A DNA stretch of 23,293 nucleotides from Muribaculaceae bacterium. Its GTDB lineage: Bacteria; Bacteroidota; Bacteroidia; Bacteroidales; Muribaculaceae. The notes below the pieces were generated by a model. The model was given only the letters and a program-made list of their open reading frames with translations, searched no databases and had not been told where the DNA came from. Numbering within the stretch: the stretch's first letter is position 1; every line of letters begins with the position of its first letter. Below are positions 1 to 8,209 of this stretch, in pieces. The stretch covers positions 1 through 23,293 of the forward strand of contig JAIDBM010000123.1 of the NCBI GenBank assembly GCA_029056365.1. The letters run 5' to 3'. The position numbers and the translations under genes were made by a program.

Positions 1-76
1 ACTCCTCAGTCACAGTGCAAAGGCACTGCTCCCTCGTCGTCCGAAAAAAATCACTCAAAGACTGACCGCCCTGGCG
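1..76. other. Left-edge non-coding stretch with a short hairpin
   Basis: No open reading frame with a start codon can be supported in these bases on either strand. They contain a 6-bp inverted repeat CAGTGC-AAAG-GCACTG at about positions 14-29, flanked by CT-rich sequence, then a run of seven A at about 44-50. Because the flanking gene is read leftwards, this is the 3' flank of the GT2 gene. The sequence is compatible with a weak transcription end or a dispersed intergenic repeat, but the window edge prevents a decision. Confidence 0.35.
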
Positions 77-838
77 TCAACATTTATTGTCGAACCGGCT
101 CTTAAAAAAACTGTTCCACTTCAGCCTGATTACTCCGAACACGGCCTCGCCGAATATGCTTGAGTTCATTTTACTTGTGCCCAACACGCGGTTCACGAAT
201 ATTATCGGCACCTCCACTATCCTGAATCCATATTTATATGAGGTGAACTTCATTTCGATCTGGAACGCGTAACCCTTGAACTTTATCTTGTCGAGGTCGA
301 TGGTTTCAAGCACCCTGCGGCGGTAACATACAAAACCGGCTGTAGTGTCGTGTACCGGCATACCGGTAATCACACGCACGTACTTCGATGCGTAATAGCT
401 CATCAGCACGCGCCCCATGGGCCAGTTCACCACGTTCACACCTGTTACATATCGCGAGCCGACAGCTACATCCGCGCCATCAGCGGCCACTGCCTTATAG
501 AGTTTCAGCAAGTCGGCCGGATTATGCGAGAAGTCGGCGTCCATCTCGAAAATGTAGTCATAACCGTGGTCGAGAGCATATCTGAACCCGGTGATATAGG
601 CCGTTCCGAGGCCGAGCTTGCCCGAACGTTCAATGAGATGTATCCGTCCGGGGTTCGCGCTAATTTTCTCTTTTACAATGGCCGCCGTACCGTCGGGCGA
701 ATTATCGTCGATAACAAGTATGTCGAAGCTGTGTTCGAGCGCGAGCACGGCATCGATTATGGCGGCCGCGTTCTCGCGCTCGTTATACATTGGTATGATT
801 ACCACCGAATCACGGCGGCTGTCAGTGTCGTTTGTCAT
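77..838 (-). CDS. Polyprenol monophosphomannose synthase-like GT2 glycosyltransferase
   Basis: A 253-residue GT-A-fold family 2 glycosyltransferase resembling dolichol/polyprenol-phosphate mannosyltransferase. Enzymes of this type move a sugar (usually mannose from GDP-mannose) to a lipid phosphate at the cytoplasmic membrane, giving a donor for later glycosylation. Visible signatures are the N-terminal VVIIPMYNERENA, the VIDDNSPDGT nucleotide-binding motif, GLGTAY, and DADFSHNP, which carries the metal-binding acidic pair. No long C-terminal membrane region is present, so it matches the short soluble DPM1-like form. An in-frame GTG at 865 would add nine residues but lies in the loop of the preceding transporter's hairpin terminator; the ATG at 838, preceded by an A-rich stretch as is usual in Bacteroidota, is preferred. 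It lies 54 bases after the transporter gene. The exact sugar and lipid are inferred from family only. Confidence 0.88.
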   Translation of the reverse strand: MTNDTDSRRDSVVIIPMYNERENAAAIIDAVLALEHSFDILVIDDNSPDGTAAIVKEKISANPGRIHLIERSGKLGLGTAYITGFRYALDHGYDYIFEMDADFSHNPADLLKLYKAVAADGADVAVGSRYVTGVNVVNWPMGRVLMSYYASKYVRVITGMPVHDTTAGFVCYRRRVLETIDLDKIKFKGYAFQIEMKFTSYKYGFRIVEVPIIFVNRVLGTSKMNSSIFGEAVFGVIRLKWNSFFKSRFDNKC

Positions 839-848
839 TTTTATAGGC

Positions 849-882
849 AAAGGGCCGGATTCCACAATGAAATCCGGCCTTT
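849..882 (-). terminator. Hairpin terminator after the peptide transporter
   Basis: A perfect 9-bp stem (853-861 with 871-879, GGCCGGATT/AATCCGGCC) with a 9-base loop begins shortly after the transporter stop codon. Read on the minus strand it is followed by CTTTGCC and TATAAAAATG. The T-tract is short, so termination may be partial, allowing some read-through into the glycosyltransferase gene. Confidence 0.6.
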
Positions 883-892
883 AGAGTTATAT

Positions 893-2695
893 TCATATAG
901 CATCGTCGGCCACCGTTTCGATGGCTTCGGCAGCCGGAACTGCCGGTTCGTCGGCTGTCGCAGCCTCAAGCTTCTTCATTATCGAGAAAATGAATGCGGC
1001 GGAGAGCAGACAGATGGCGATGAGTATGGCCCAGATTACCGATACCGGTATCTTGCCCCACATAAGCATAGGAATCGAAACCAGATAGTTGCCTATGGCC
1101 GTTGCGGCAAACCAGCCGCCCATCATCGAGCCCTTGAGCTTGGGAGGCGCCACCTTCGAAACGAACGAAATACCCATCGGCGAGAGAAGCAGCTCGGCGA
1201 AAGTGAGCAGCAGGTAGGTGCTTATAAGCCAGTCGGGCGACACATCGCCGTTGGTGCCCACAAGATTCAGCGAGGCCACCACCATCACACCGTAGGCGGC
1301 GCCGGCCATAATCATGCCGTATCCGATTTTGCGGGGAGCCGAGGGTTCTTTTTTCTTGCCGGCCAGCCAGGAGAACAAAGCCATCGACAACGGGGTCAGC
1401 GCCACCACATAGAAGGGGTTGAACTGCTGATAAGTGGCGGGGTCGATGCCTTCCACAACCTCGGGCGTACGGCTGTAGATCCATATCAGCACTCCGGCAC
1501 ATGCGGCAAGCACACAACCCGATATGAGGCGTCCGTTGCGAGTGGAGCTCTGAATCATTCCGAAGAATGCATACACACCGGCGGCTATGGAAACAAGTGC
1601 CCAGATATTGAAGCCGATACGGGTCCAGCCTGTGGCTACCGACGATGTACAGCTCTTGGCGAACTCGGTGAGGGTCTGGCCGTTCTGATGGAATACCATC
1701 CAGAAGAAGATAACCACCGTGAACACCAGCAGCAGCGCTATGACACGCTGGCGGGTCTGCTCCGGCGAAAGATCCTTTACTGCGGCGCCCTGCGAAGCTG
1801 TCGCCTTGGTGTCTTTCTTGTTATCGAGTATATGCGCATATGTTCTGCGGCCGAGGAAATATATCAGGAAGCTAACCACCAGCGACACACAGGCCAGAGC
1901 GAAGGCAACCGAACATCCGGCGGCGAAGCTGGTTATGTAGCCGTTGGCGAAGTCGGTCAGACTGCTGTATGCGGCACTGCAGTGGTCGGCGAACGACTGC
2001 AGATAGTCGGTCAGGAAGGCTCCGAGATCCGCGCCCTGGGCCATACCCTTGTTCGATGCGAATTCGGTCATGGCCTTGAGCTTCTCGCCATCGACGGCCG
2101 ACATATTCGTGAAGCCATCGGTGTCGAGGCACCAGTTGCTTACAGTGGCGGCCATGGGGTCGTTGGTAAGGAAGCCGTTCCGGCTCAGCATCCAGTTCTT
2201 CAGGCTGATGGCAGCCATGGGGGCGAACATCGAGCCGAGGTTGATGGCCATATAGAAGAGCGAGAAGGCGGAGTCGCGCTTGTCGGCATAGCGTTTTTCA
2301 TTATACAGGTCGCCGACCATCACCTGAAGGTTGCCCTTGAACAGGCCGGTACCGGTAGAAATAAGGAGCAGGGCTGCGAAAAGAATCATCAGCGACAGGT
2401 CGCTGCGCACCGGTGTCGGAGCCGACATAAGGGCATAACCGACAAACATCACGGCGATTCCCGATGTGACACACTTTGAGAAACTCCACTTGTCGGCAAG
2501 CCAGCCGCCTACCAGTGGCATAAAATAGACTAAGGCCAGAAATATCGAGAAAATCTGACCGGTCCAGGCAGTGTCGAGTCCGAACTTGGCCTGGAGATAG
2601 AACAGGAAAATCGCCAGCATGGTGTAGTAGCCGAAGCGCTCGCCGGTATTCGCCAGCGCCAAGACATACAGTGCTTTAGGTTGATTCTTGAACAT
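893..2695 (-). CDS. POT/PTR-family peptide MFS transporter
   Basis: A 600-residue polytopic inner-membrane protein of the proton-dependent oligopeptide transporter family (major facilitator superfamily), expected to import di- and tripeptides. Evidence: the N-terminal GERFGYYTM block of helix 1, VGGWLADK after helix 2, and the PTR2 signature FYMAINLGSM at about residues 147-156, with many hydrophobic segments throughout. Between the N- and C-terminal helix bundles there is a hydrophilic insertion (roughly residues 165-245), and the C-terminus ends in an Ala/Glu-rich soluble tail. The family's ExxER proton-coupling motif is incomplete: residues 16-20 read NTGER, with Asn in place of the first Glu. 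The start is fixed by the ATG at 2695 next to the conserved N-terminus. The gene is divergent from the regulator operon at 2865. Substrate is inferred. Confidence 0.9.
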   Translation of the reverse strand: MFKNQPKALYVLALANTGERFGYYTMLAIFLFYLQAKFGLDTAWTGQIFSIFLALVYFMPLVGGWLADKWSFSKCVTSGIAVMFVGYALMSAPTPVRSDLSLMILFAALLLISTGTGLFKGNLQVMVGDLYNEKRYADKRDSAFSLFYMAINLGSMFAPMAAISLKNWMLSRNGFLTNDPMAATVSNWCLDTDGFTNMSAVDGEKLKAMTEFASNKGMAQGADLGAFLTDYLQSFADHCSAAYSSLTDFANGYITSFAAGCSVAFALACVSLVVSFLIYFLGRRTYAHILDNKKDTKATASQGAAVKDLSPEQTRQRVIALLLVFTVVIFFWMVFHQNGQTLTEFAKSCTSSVATGWTRIGFNIWALVSIAAGVYAFFGMIQSSTRNGRLISGCVLAACAGVLIWIYSRTPEVVEGIDPATYQQFNPFYVVALTPLSMALFSWLAGKKKEPSAPRKIGYGMIMAGAAYGVMVVASLNLVGTNGDVSPDWLISTYLLLTFAELLLSPMGISFVSKVAPPKLKGSMMGGWFAATAIGNYLVSIPMLMWGKIPVSVIWAILIAICLLSAAFIFSIMKKLEAATADEPAVPAAEAIETVADDAI

Positions 2696-2760
2696 AATGA
2701 TATGGAATTGGATTTGTAAATGATCATTCGCACGCAGGGCCGCCGGACCCTTTCAAGGTG

Positions 2761-2768
2761 CTAAGATA
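2761..2768 (-). promoter_or_regulatory. Possible -7 element of the transporter promoter
   Basis: On the minus strand these bases read TATCTTAG, one mismatch from the Bacteroidota -7 consensus TAnnTTTG, about 65 bases upstream of the transporter ATG. No good TTTG -33 partner is visible, so the call is weak. Confidence 0.25.
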
Positions 2769-2777
2769 CGCATAATT

Positions 2778-2809
2778 TTTCGGATTTCGGGATTTTTTCA
2801 CTAATTTTG
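2778..2809 (+). promoter_or_regulatory. Promoter of the regulator-lptE-secG operon
   Basis: TAATTTTG at 2802-2809 matches the Bacteroidota -7 consensus TAnnTTTG exactly. A TTTC, close to the TTTG -33 element, lies 20 bases upstream at 2778-2781. The start would be near 2816, leaving a leader of about 50 bases before the ATG at 2865. Confidence 0.6.
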
Positions 2810-2864
2810 CAAAGAAAATATTTCCGCCGGGGCACAACCCGGCTTTCTTTCCGAAAAACATATC

Positions 2865-4064
2865 ATGCAAATAGCTCCCAACAATTTACCCGAAGACGTA
2901 CAGCAGGCCAAACTCCGTTTCGGCATTGTAGGCTCGGCACCGGCCCTGCTCGGCGCCGTACAGCGGGCCATAAAAGTGGCGCCGATTGACCTGAGCGTGC
3001 TTGTCGTGGGCGAGAGCGGTGCGGGAAAGGAATTCTTCCCCAAGATAATCCATGCCTATTCAGCCCGCAAGCATGCCAAATATATTGCCGTGAACTGCGG
3101 CGCCATTCCCGAAGGCACCATCGACTCCGAACTTTTCGGTCATGAGAAAGGCTCGTTTACCGGTGCCGTGGCATCGCGCAAAGGTTACTTCGAGGAGGCC
3201 GACGGCGGAACAATATTCCTTGACGAGGTGGCGGAACTGCCGCTCACCACGCAGGCAAGACTGCTGCGTGTGCTTGAATCCGGCGAGTTCCTCAAAGTAG
3301 GCTCCAGCACCGTGCAGCACACAAACATACGCGTTGTGGCCGCGACAAACGTCGACATGACCCGCGCCGTTGCTGAAGGACGCTTCCGCGAAGACCTGTA
3401 TTACAGGCTCTCGACCGTACAGATTTCGGTGCCGCCGCTGCGTGAACGCGGCTCCGACATTCTGCTTCTTGCACGGAAATTCGCATCGGATTTCAGCGAA
3501 CGCTACCGGTTGCCGTCGGTAAGCTTCTCCGACGAGTCTCGCCAGGCCCTTCTTCACTACCGCTGGCCGGGAAACGTGCGCCAGCTCAAAAACGTAGTGG
3601 AGCAGATTGCCCTTTTCGAAACCGGCAACACCGTCGATGTGCCCGTACTCCGGCAGTATCTTCCGGCCAATGCCACTGTATTCACCCCGACCCTGGCCGG
3701 AAACCAGCAGCACGACTATCATCGCGAACGCGAGATGCTGTTCAACCTCATTTTCAGAATGCAGCAGCAAATCGATGATCTGCGTGCCAGAATGGGCCTG
3801 CAGTCCGAACTGCCGCCGAAAGCCGCCGAAACCGTCGACGAATTCGAAGACATCACCCAGCAGACTCCGGCTTCGGAGCGCCCGGTGCCGGTGGTACTGG
3901 CCAAATTCAGCGGTCCGGCAAACGAAACCGACAGCGAAAGCGAGCGGCGGTCGATACGCGATGCCCTCGAACGCAACGACGGCCGCAGGAAAGCCGCCGC
4001 ACGCGAACTGAATATCAGCGAACGAACCTTATACCGAAAAATAAAGGAATATGGTCTGGAATAA
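2865..4064 (+). CDS. Sigma-54-dependent transcriptional activator (AAA+ and Fis-type HTH)
   Basis: A 399-residue bacterial enhancer-binding protein, expected to hydrolyse ATP to open sigma-54 RNA polymerase promoters. Domains: AAA+ module (about residues 20-255) with Walker A GESGAGKE (49-56), the sigma-54 contact loop GSFTGA (96-101), Walker B GGTIFLDE (114-121) and the arginine region RFREDLYYRL; a variable linker (about 265-360); a Fis-type helix-turn-helix at the C-terminus (ALERNDGRRKAAARELN then ISERTLYRKIKEYG). There is no N-terminal receiver, GAF or PAS domain, so the signal is not evident and activity may be set by expression level or a partner. It overlaps lptE by 14 bases and heads an operon with lptE and secG, which suggests, without proving, a link to envelope biogenesis. 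Confidence 0.93.
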   Translation: MQIAPNNLPEDVQQAKLRFGIVGSAPALLGAVQRAIKVAPIDLSVLVVGESGAGKEFFPKIIHAYSARKHAKYIAVNCGAIPEGTIDSELFGHEKGSFTGAVASRKGYFEEADGGTIFLDEVAELPLTTQARLLRVLESGEFLKVGSSTVQHTNIRVVAATNVDMTRAVAEGRFREDLYYRLSTVQISVPPLRERGSDILLLARKFASDFSERYRLPSVSFSDESRQALLHYRWPGNVRQLKNVVEQIALFETGNTVDVPVLRQYLPANATVFTPTLAGNQQHDYHREREMLFNLIFRMQQQIDDLRARMGLQSELPPKAAETVDEFEDITQQTPASERPVPVVLAKFSGPANETDSESERRSIRDALERNDGRRKAAARELNISERTLYRKIKEYGLE

Positions 4065-4569
4065 ACTGCGGCTGATTCTTGTTCTGGCTGCCGCCTTCGT
4101 GGCCATGCCTGGATGTATTCCGCGCTTCACACTGAACGGCTCGGCTATCGACTACACGGTATACAAGACCATACACGTGTCGGATTTTCCGATTCGTGCC
4201 GCACTGGTATACCCGCCCCTGCAGCAGACATTCGAGAACGAGCTCCTCGACTATATTACCCGAAACACCCGCCTGCAGACCACCGACGGCGCCGCCGACA
4301 TGCAGCTTGAAGGCGAAATCACAGGCTACTCTCTGTCGCCGCAGGCTGTTACCGAAGACGCATACGCTTCGAAAACACGGCTCACGATAACCGTGCGGGT
4401 AAAATACCTCGACAACAAGGCCGACGGCAAAGACGTTGACCAGACATTCAGCGCATACCGCGACTTCGATGCATCGATGATGCTTACCGATGTGCAGGAC
4501 GAACTATGCCAGGAGATTTCGAAAGAACTTGTAGAACTCATCTTCAATGCCACCCTCGGCGACTGGTAA
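4051..4569 (+). CDS. lptE: LptE-family LPS-assembly lipoprotein
   Basis: A 172-residue predicted outer-membrane lipoprotein. The N-terminus has a positively charged start, a hydrophobic core and a lipobox-like AMPGC with the lipidated Cys at residue 22. The mature part (SAIDYTVYKTIHVSDFPIR, then a QTFENELLDYI segment) resembles the Bacteroidota LptE-like family, which partners the LptD barrel to insert LPS into the outer leaflet. The start codon overlaps the end of the regulator gene by 14 bases, indicating translational coupling, and the next gene begins two bases after the stop. Identification rests on the lipobox, the size and the conserved neighbourhood more than on catalytic motifs; it could be called an LptE-family protein of unproven role. 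Confidence 0.82.
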   Translation: MVWNKLRLILVLAAAFVAMPGCIPRFTLNGSAIDYTVYKTIHVSDFPIRAALVYPPLQQTFENELLDYITRNTRLQTTDGAADMQLEGEITGYSLSPQAVTEDAYASKTRLTITVRVKYLDNKADGKDVDQTFSAYRDFDASMMLTDVQDELCQEISKELVELIFNATLGDW

Positions 4570-4571
4570 TC

Positions 4572-5315
4572 ATGGACGAAGAACTACAGGAACTTAAACG
4601 ATACCTGACCGGCGCTACAGCCGAGGCACCTGCGGCGGAAAGCCTGCGGCGGATAATGGACTCATACCCTTATTTCGCGGCTCCGATAGCGGCTATGCTC
4701 CGCGCCCACGGCCACAGCCTGGACCCCGACGAACTCGCGACGCTGCGCTCGCGGCTTGGCGTGATGCTCGGCGGCACAGGCGCCGCCATGCGTGCCGCCT
4801 GCGGCATCGACAACAACGCATTCTACCCCACACCGACCTCGCGGCGACCTGACACAAACGACGCACTCGACACCTTTTTCGCAACATACGGCAAAACATC
4901 GCCCGAAGAAGACGCCCTGCTCGAAAGACTCATATTCAATCCCGTGCCCGACTATTCCGAGCTTCTGGCTCATGAAGAAGGACGCGACCCGGAACCCGAC
5001 CCCGACGACGGCATACCCGACCTGAGCGACCTCGCGGCCAGACTCGCACCGCCGGAGCGCAAAGAACAGCCACCACACGACAACAGCGAAACCGCACCCG
5101 TCGCAGCGCCCAAAAACCAGCCGCAGCCACAGGACGACTCACTCCTCAGCGAAAGCCTTGCTAAAATTTTCATAAAACAGGGCCGATATGAGCGTGCATA
5201 CGAAATAATCAGCAATTTAAATTTGAATTATCCGGAAAAAAGTATTTACTTTGCAGACCAATTGCGTTTTCTGCGCAAGCTGATACTCATACAACAGAAA
5301 AATAACAATAAATAA
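4572..5315 (+). CDS. Conserved hypothetical protein between lptE and secG
   Basis: A 247-residue, probably cytoplasmic protein of unknown function with no signal peptide or membrane segment. The N-terminal part (about 1-85) is predicted helical (LQELKRYLTG, SLRRIMDSYPYFAAPIAAML). The middle (about 130-200) is low-complexity, rich in Asp, Glu, Pro and Gln, and likely disordered. The C-terminus has a TPR-like helix pair (SLAKIFIKQGRYERAYEII followed by a hydrophobic/basic tail). The ATG at 4572, two bases after the lptE stop, is preferred over an upstream in-frame ATG at 4506 that would start inside lptE. SecG starts one base after its stop, so the four genes are tightly coupled. A scaffold role for the TPR-like tail is only a guess. 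Confidence 0.85.
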   Translation: MDEELQELKRYLTGATAEAPAAESLRRIMDSYPYFAAPIAAMLRAHGHSLDPDELATLRSRLGVMLGGTGAAMRAACGIDNNAFYPTPTSRRPDTNDALDTFFATYGKTSPEEDALLERLIFNPVPDYSELLAHEEGRDPEPDPDDGIPDLSDLAARLAPPERKEQPPHDNSETAPVAAPKNQPQPQDDSLLSESLAKIFIKQGRYERAYEIISNLNLNYPEKSIYFADQLRFLRKLILIQQKNNNK

Positions 5316-5316
5316 T

Positions 5317-5649
5317 ATGTATCTCGTACTTAGCATTATCACAATTCTCGTAGCCGTACTGCTGATCGGCATAGTATTGATTCAGAAATCCAAAGGCGGC
5401 GGCCTCTCGTCGCAGTTCGGCGGTGCCGGCAACGTAATGGGCGTACGTCAGACCAACAGCTTCCTCGAAAAAGCAACCTGGACTCTGGCCGCTCTCATCG
5501 TGGTACTCTCCATCGCTTCTTCGTTCGCGCTCCGCAGCGGCTCGAAAGCCGAAACACGCTTCAACATGCCCGATGCACCGGCTTCGACCACCACTACCAC
5601 CGGCACAGCGCCGGTAGCCGCTCCGGCTCAGGAAGCACCTGCCAACTGA
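5317..5649 (+). CDS. secG: Preprotein translocase subunit SecG
   Basis: A 110-residue inner-membrane protein of the SecYEG channel, which exports unfolded proteins. It shows the family layout: a first membrane helix (LSIITILVAVLLIGIVLIQ), the conserved cytoplasmic KSKGGGLSSQFGG loop, a second helix (ATWTLAALIVVLSIASSFA), then a Thr/Pro/Ala-rich tail that is probably disordered. The length fits bacterial SecG. It starts one base after the preceding stop and is 42 bases before the U32 gene, so it is part of the same transcript. Confidence 0.95.
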   Translation: MYLVLSIITILVAVLLIGIVLIQKSKGGGLSSQFGGAGNVMGVRQTNSFLEKATWTLAALIVVLSIASSFALRSGSKAETRFNMPDAPASTTTTTGTAPVAAPAQEAPAN

Positions 5650-5691
5650 CAGCCTGCCCGACAGGTACCGTAGAATTTAATTCTCAATACG

Positions 5692-6933
5692 ATGCAACGC
5701 TCCGATTTCGAAATCATGGCGCCGGTAGGCAGCTATGAGTCGCTTCACGCGGCTATCGAAGCCGGAGCCGATGCCGTTTATTTCGGTGTCGGCCGGCTGA
5801 ACATGCGCTCGAAATCGAGCGTGAATTTTACCATCGACGACCTGCACGACATTGCCGGAATATGCGAGCGTGCAGGAGTCAAATCGTATCTTACAGTCAA
5901 CACTGTGGCATACGATGACGACCTCCCCGCCATACACGAAGTAATCGATGCCGTGGCCTCAAGCCACATATCGGCCATTATAGCAAGCGACATCGCCACT
6001 ATACTGTATGCCCGCGAGAAAGGCGTGGAAGTGCATATTTCCACACAAAGCAACATAAGCAACACCGAAGCCCTGCGCTTCTACAGCCAGTGGGCCGATG
6101 TGGCTGTGCTTGCCCGCGAACTGAACATGGACCAGGTGGCCGCAATACACCAGGCCATCGAACAGCAGAACATATGCGGTCCGAAAGGCGAAAAAGTACG
6201 TATCGAAATGTTCTGCCACGGTGCATTGTGCATGGCGGTGTCGGGAAAATGCTATCTCTCGCTGCACCAGATGAACAGCAGCGCCAACCGGGGCGCATGC
6301 ACCCAGATATGCCGTCGCGGCTACGAGGTGACCGACCTCGAGACCGGCGAACAGCTCCAGGTCGACAACAAATACATAATGTCGCCCAAAGACCTCAAGA
6401 CCATCCACTTCCTCGACCGCATGATCGATGCAGGAGTGCGTGTGTTCAAAATCGAAGGCCGTGCCCGCGGACCTGAATATGTGAAAATAGCCGTAGAATG
6501 CTACAGCGAGGCCATACAGTCCATATGCGACGGAACCTACGGGCAGGAACTTGTAAACGGCTGGGACGAACGTCTCGGACGCATCTTCAACCGTGGTTTC
6601 TGGAACGGATATTATCTCGGACAGCGGCTTGGCGAATGGTCGGGCAAATACGGCTCGTCGGCCACACGCGTGAAACACTATGTGGCAAAAGGCGTGAAAT
6701 ACTTCTCGCGGCTCGGCGTGGGCGAATTCCACATGGAAGCCGGCACCCTCAGCGTAGGCGACGAAGTAGTGATTACCGGACCCACCACCGGCGCACTGAT
6801 TTTCGAAGTGCCCGAAATCCAGGTCGGAGGCCGCAGTGTGCCGCAGGCAACCAAAGGCGATGCGTTCTCGATTCCGGTTCCGGCCAAAATCAGGCCATCC
6901 GACCGCCTGTACCGCTGGGAAAAGACTGACTAA
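5692..6933 (+). CDS. Peptidase U32 family protein, TrhP (YegQ)-like tRNA hydroxylation protein
   Basis: A 413-residue U32-family protein. The TIM-barrel-like N-terminus begins FEIMAPVGSYESL and contains GADAVYFGVG; the U32 signature is present as EMFCHGALCMAVSGKCYLS at about residues 170-188, followed by RGACTQICRRGY, giving the conserved Cys cluster. The C-terminal beta-barrel region ends in a typical PSDRLYRW motif. E. coli homologues of this group (TrhP/YegQ) act in prephenate-dependent 5-hydroxyuridine formation at tRNA wobble U34; older annotations call them collagenase-like peptidases. The tRNA role is taken from family knowledge, and other U32 paralogues (RlhA, UbiU/V) cannot be fully excluded. 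Co-transcribed with secG upstream and the aminotransferase 15 bases downstream. Confidence 0.88.
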   Translation: MQRSDFEIMAPVGSYESLHAAIEAGADAVYFGVGRLNMRSKSSVNFTIDDLHDIAGICERAGVKSYLTVNTVAYDDDLPAIHEVIDAVASSHISAIIASDIATILYAREKGVEVHISTQSNISNTEALRFYSQWADVAVLARELNMDQVAAIHQAIEQQNICGPKGEKVRIEMFCHGALCMAVSGKCYLSLHQMNSSANRGACTQICRRGYEVTDLETGEQLQVDNKYIMSPKDLKTIHFLDRMIDAGVRVFKIEGRARGPEYVKIAVECYSEAIQSICDGTYGQELVNGWDERLGRIFNRGFWNGYYLGQRLGEWSGKYGSSATRVKHYVAKGVKYFSRLGVGEFHMEAGTLSVGDEVVITGPTTGALIFEVPEIQVGGRSVPQATKGDAFSIPVPAKIRPSDRLYRWEKTD

Positions 6934-6948
6934 CCCTAAACAAGCTTT

Positions 6949-8145
6949 ATGATACCTGAAATCAGCCAAAGAATCCAAGCGCTGGCAGTGTCTCAGACTC
7001 TGGCCATGTCGCAGCGTTCCAGCCAACTCCGAAGCGAGGGCGTGGATGTGATCAATCTCTCTGTGGGAGAACCCGACTTCTTTACTCCCGACCACATCAA
7101 GCTCGCCGCCATCAAAGCGGTCGACGACAATTTCTCATTCTATTCGCCGGTGCCGGGATATATGTCGCTGCGCAAGGCCATAAGCGAGAAACTCCGCAAA
7201 GAGAACAGTGTAAGCTTCGCTCCCGAACAGATTGTAGTTGGCAACGGCGCCAAACAGGCCCTGTGCAATGTGGTGCTCGCCACGGTAAATCCCGGCGACG
7301 AAGTACTCATCCCCACTCCAGCCTGGGTAAGCTATTTCGAAATGGTAAAGCTTGCCGATGGCACCGGCGTGGCTATACCCTCGGGCATCGACACCGATTT
7401 CAAAATCACCCCCGCCCAGCTCCAGGAGGCCATCACCGACAAGACCTCACTGCTGATGTTCTGCTCGCCCTCGAACCCAACCGGCAGCGTGTACACCCGC
7501 GAGGAACTTCAGGCCCTCGTTGACGTTCTGGCCAAATATCCGCGCATCACAATCGTATCCGACGAAATTTACGAACACATCAACTACACCGGAAACTTCA
7601 CCTCCATGGCATCGTTCCCGGAAATAGCCGACCGCACCGTACTCATAAACGGTGTATCGAAAGCATACGCCATGACCGGTTGGCGTATCGGATACTGCGC
7701 CGCCCCGCTGAACATAGCCAAAGCGGTGAGCAAGCTGCAGGGGCAATACACATCCGGCGCCTCGTCGATTGCCCAGAAAGCCGCCGAGGCCGCATACACC
7801 GGTCCGCAGGACTGCGTGGAGGAAATGAGAAAGGCTTTCGAACGTCGCCGCGACCTGGTTGTGCGAATGGCGCGTGAAATTCCCGGACTCAAAGTCAATC
7901 AGCCCATGGGCGCATTCTATCTCTTCCCCGAAGTGAGCGCATATCTGGGCAAATCGTACGGCGATCGCAAAATCGAAACCAGCGCCGACCTGGCCATGTA
8001 TCTCCTTGAAGAAGGCCACGTGGCTACTGTCGACGGCGCGGCTTTCGGTGCTCCCGGCTATATCCGTCTCAGCTACGCGGCTTCAGACGATCAGCTCAAG
8101 GAGGCCATGCGGCGCATCGCCGACGCTCTGGCCCGGCTTGCCTGA
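6949..8145 (+). CDS. Pyridoxal-phosphate-dependent class I aminotransferase (aspartate aminotransferase-like)
   Basis: A 398-residue fold-type I aminotransferase, most like the aspartate/prephenate aminotransferase subgroup (Igamma). Visible motifs are INLSVGEPDF near the N-terminus, the PLP-contacting VVGNGAKQAL, SPSNPTGSVY, SDEIYEHI, and the Schiff-base lysine in NGVSKAYAMTGWRIGY (Lys238 from this start), with the substrate arginine expected in the C-terminal GYIRLSYA. It transfers amino groups between glutamate/aspartate and a 2-oxo acid in the cytoplasm. Precise substrate is not determinable. Last gene of the regulator-lptE-secG transcript, followed by a strong terminator. Confidence 0.93.
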   Translation: MIPEISQRIQALAVSQTLAMSQRSSQLRSEGVDVINLSVGEPDFFTPDHIKLAAIKAVDDNFSFYSPVPGYMSLRKAISEKLRKENSVSFAPEQIVVGNGAKQALCNVVLATVNPGDEVLIPTPAWVSYFEMVKLADGTGVAIPSGIDTDFKITPAQLQEAITDKTSLLMFCSPSNPTGSVYTREELQALVDVLAKYPRITIVSDEIYEHINYTGNFTSMASFPEIADRTVLINGVSKAYAMTGWRIGYCAAPLNIAKAVSKLQGQYTSGASSIAQKAAEAAYTGPQDCVEEMRKAFERRRDLVVRMAREIPGLKVNQPMGAFYLFPEVSAYLGKSYGDRKIETSADLAMYLLEEGHVATVDGAAFGAPGYIRLSYAASDDQLKEAMRRIADALARLA

Positions 8146-8170
8146 CCCAGCATAAACAAAAACCTACAGA

Positions 8171-8209
8171 GGCTGTGTCGTAATCGTTTTTTTACGCCAC
8201 AGCCTTTTG
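8171..8209 (+). terminator. Rho-independent terminator after the aminotransferase
   Basis: A 13-bp stem with one mismatch (GGCTGTGTCGTAA at 8171-8183 with TTACGCCACAGCC at 8192-8204) is followed directly by TTTTG. It closes the plus-strand operon that starts at 2865. The sequence is nearly symmetrical but the T-tract is on the plus strand. Confidence 0.85.

Noticed and set aside
839..865. GTG start at 865 for the GT2 glycosyltransferase.
   Set aside because: It lies in the loop of the terminator of the upstream gene and adds non-conserved residues; the ATG at 838 fits the family N-terminus.
350..2479. A 709-codon open frame on the plus strand.
   Set aside because: It is antisense to the glycosyltransferase and peptide transporter genes, has no family motifs, a His/Arg/Gly-rich composition, and arises from the GC-rich codon bias of the real genes.
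4506..4571. Upstream ATG at 4506 for the gene between lptE and secG.
   Set aside because: It would start inside lptE; the ATG at 4572, two bases after the lptE stop, is the natural start.
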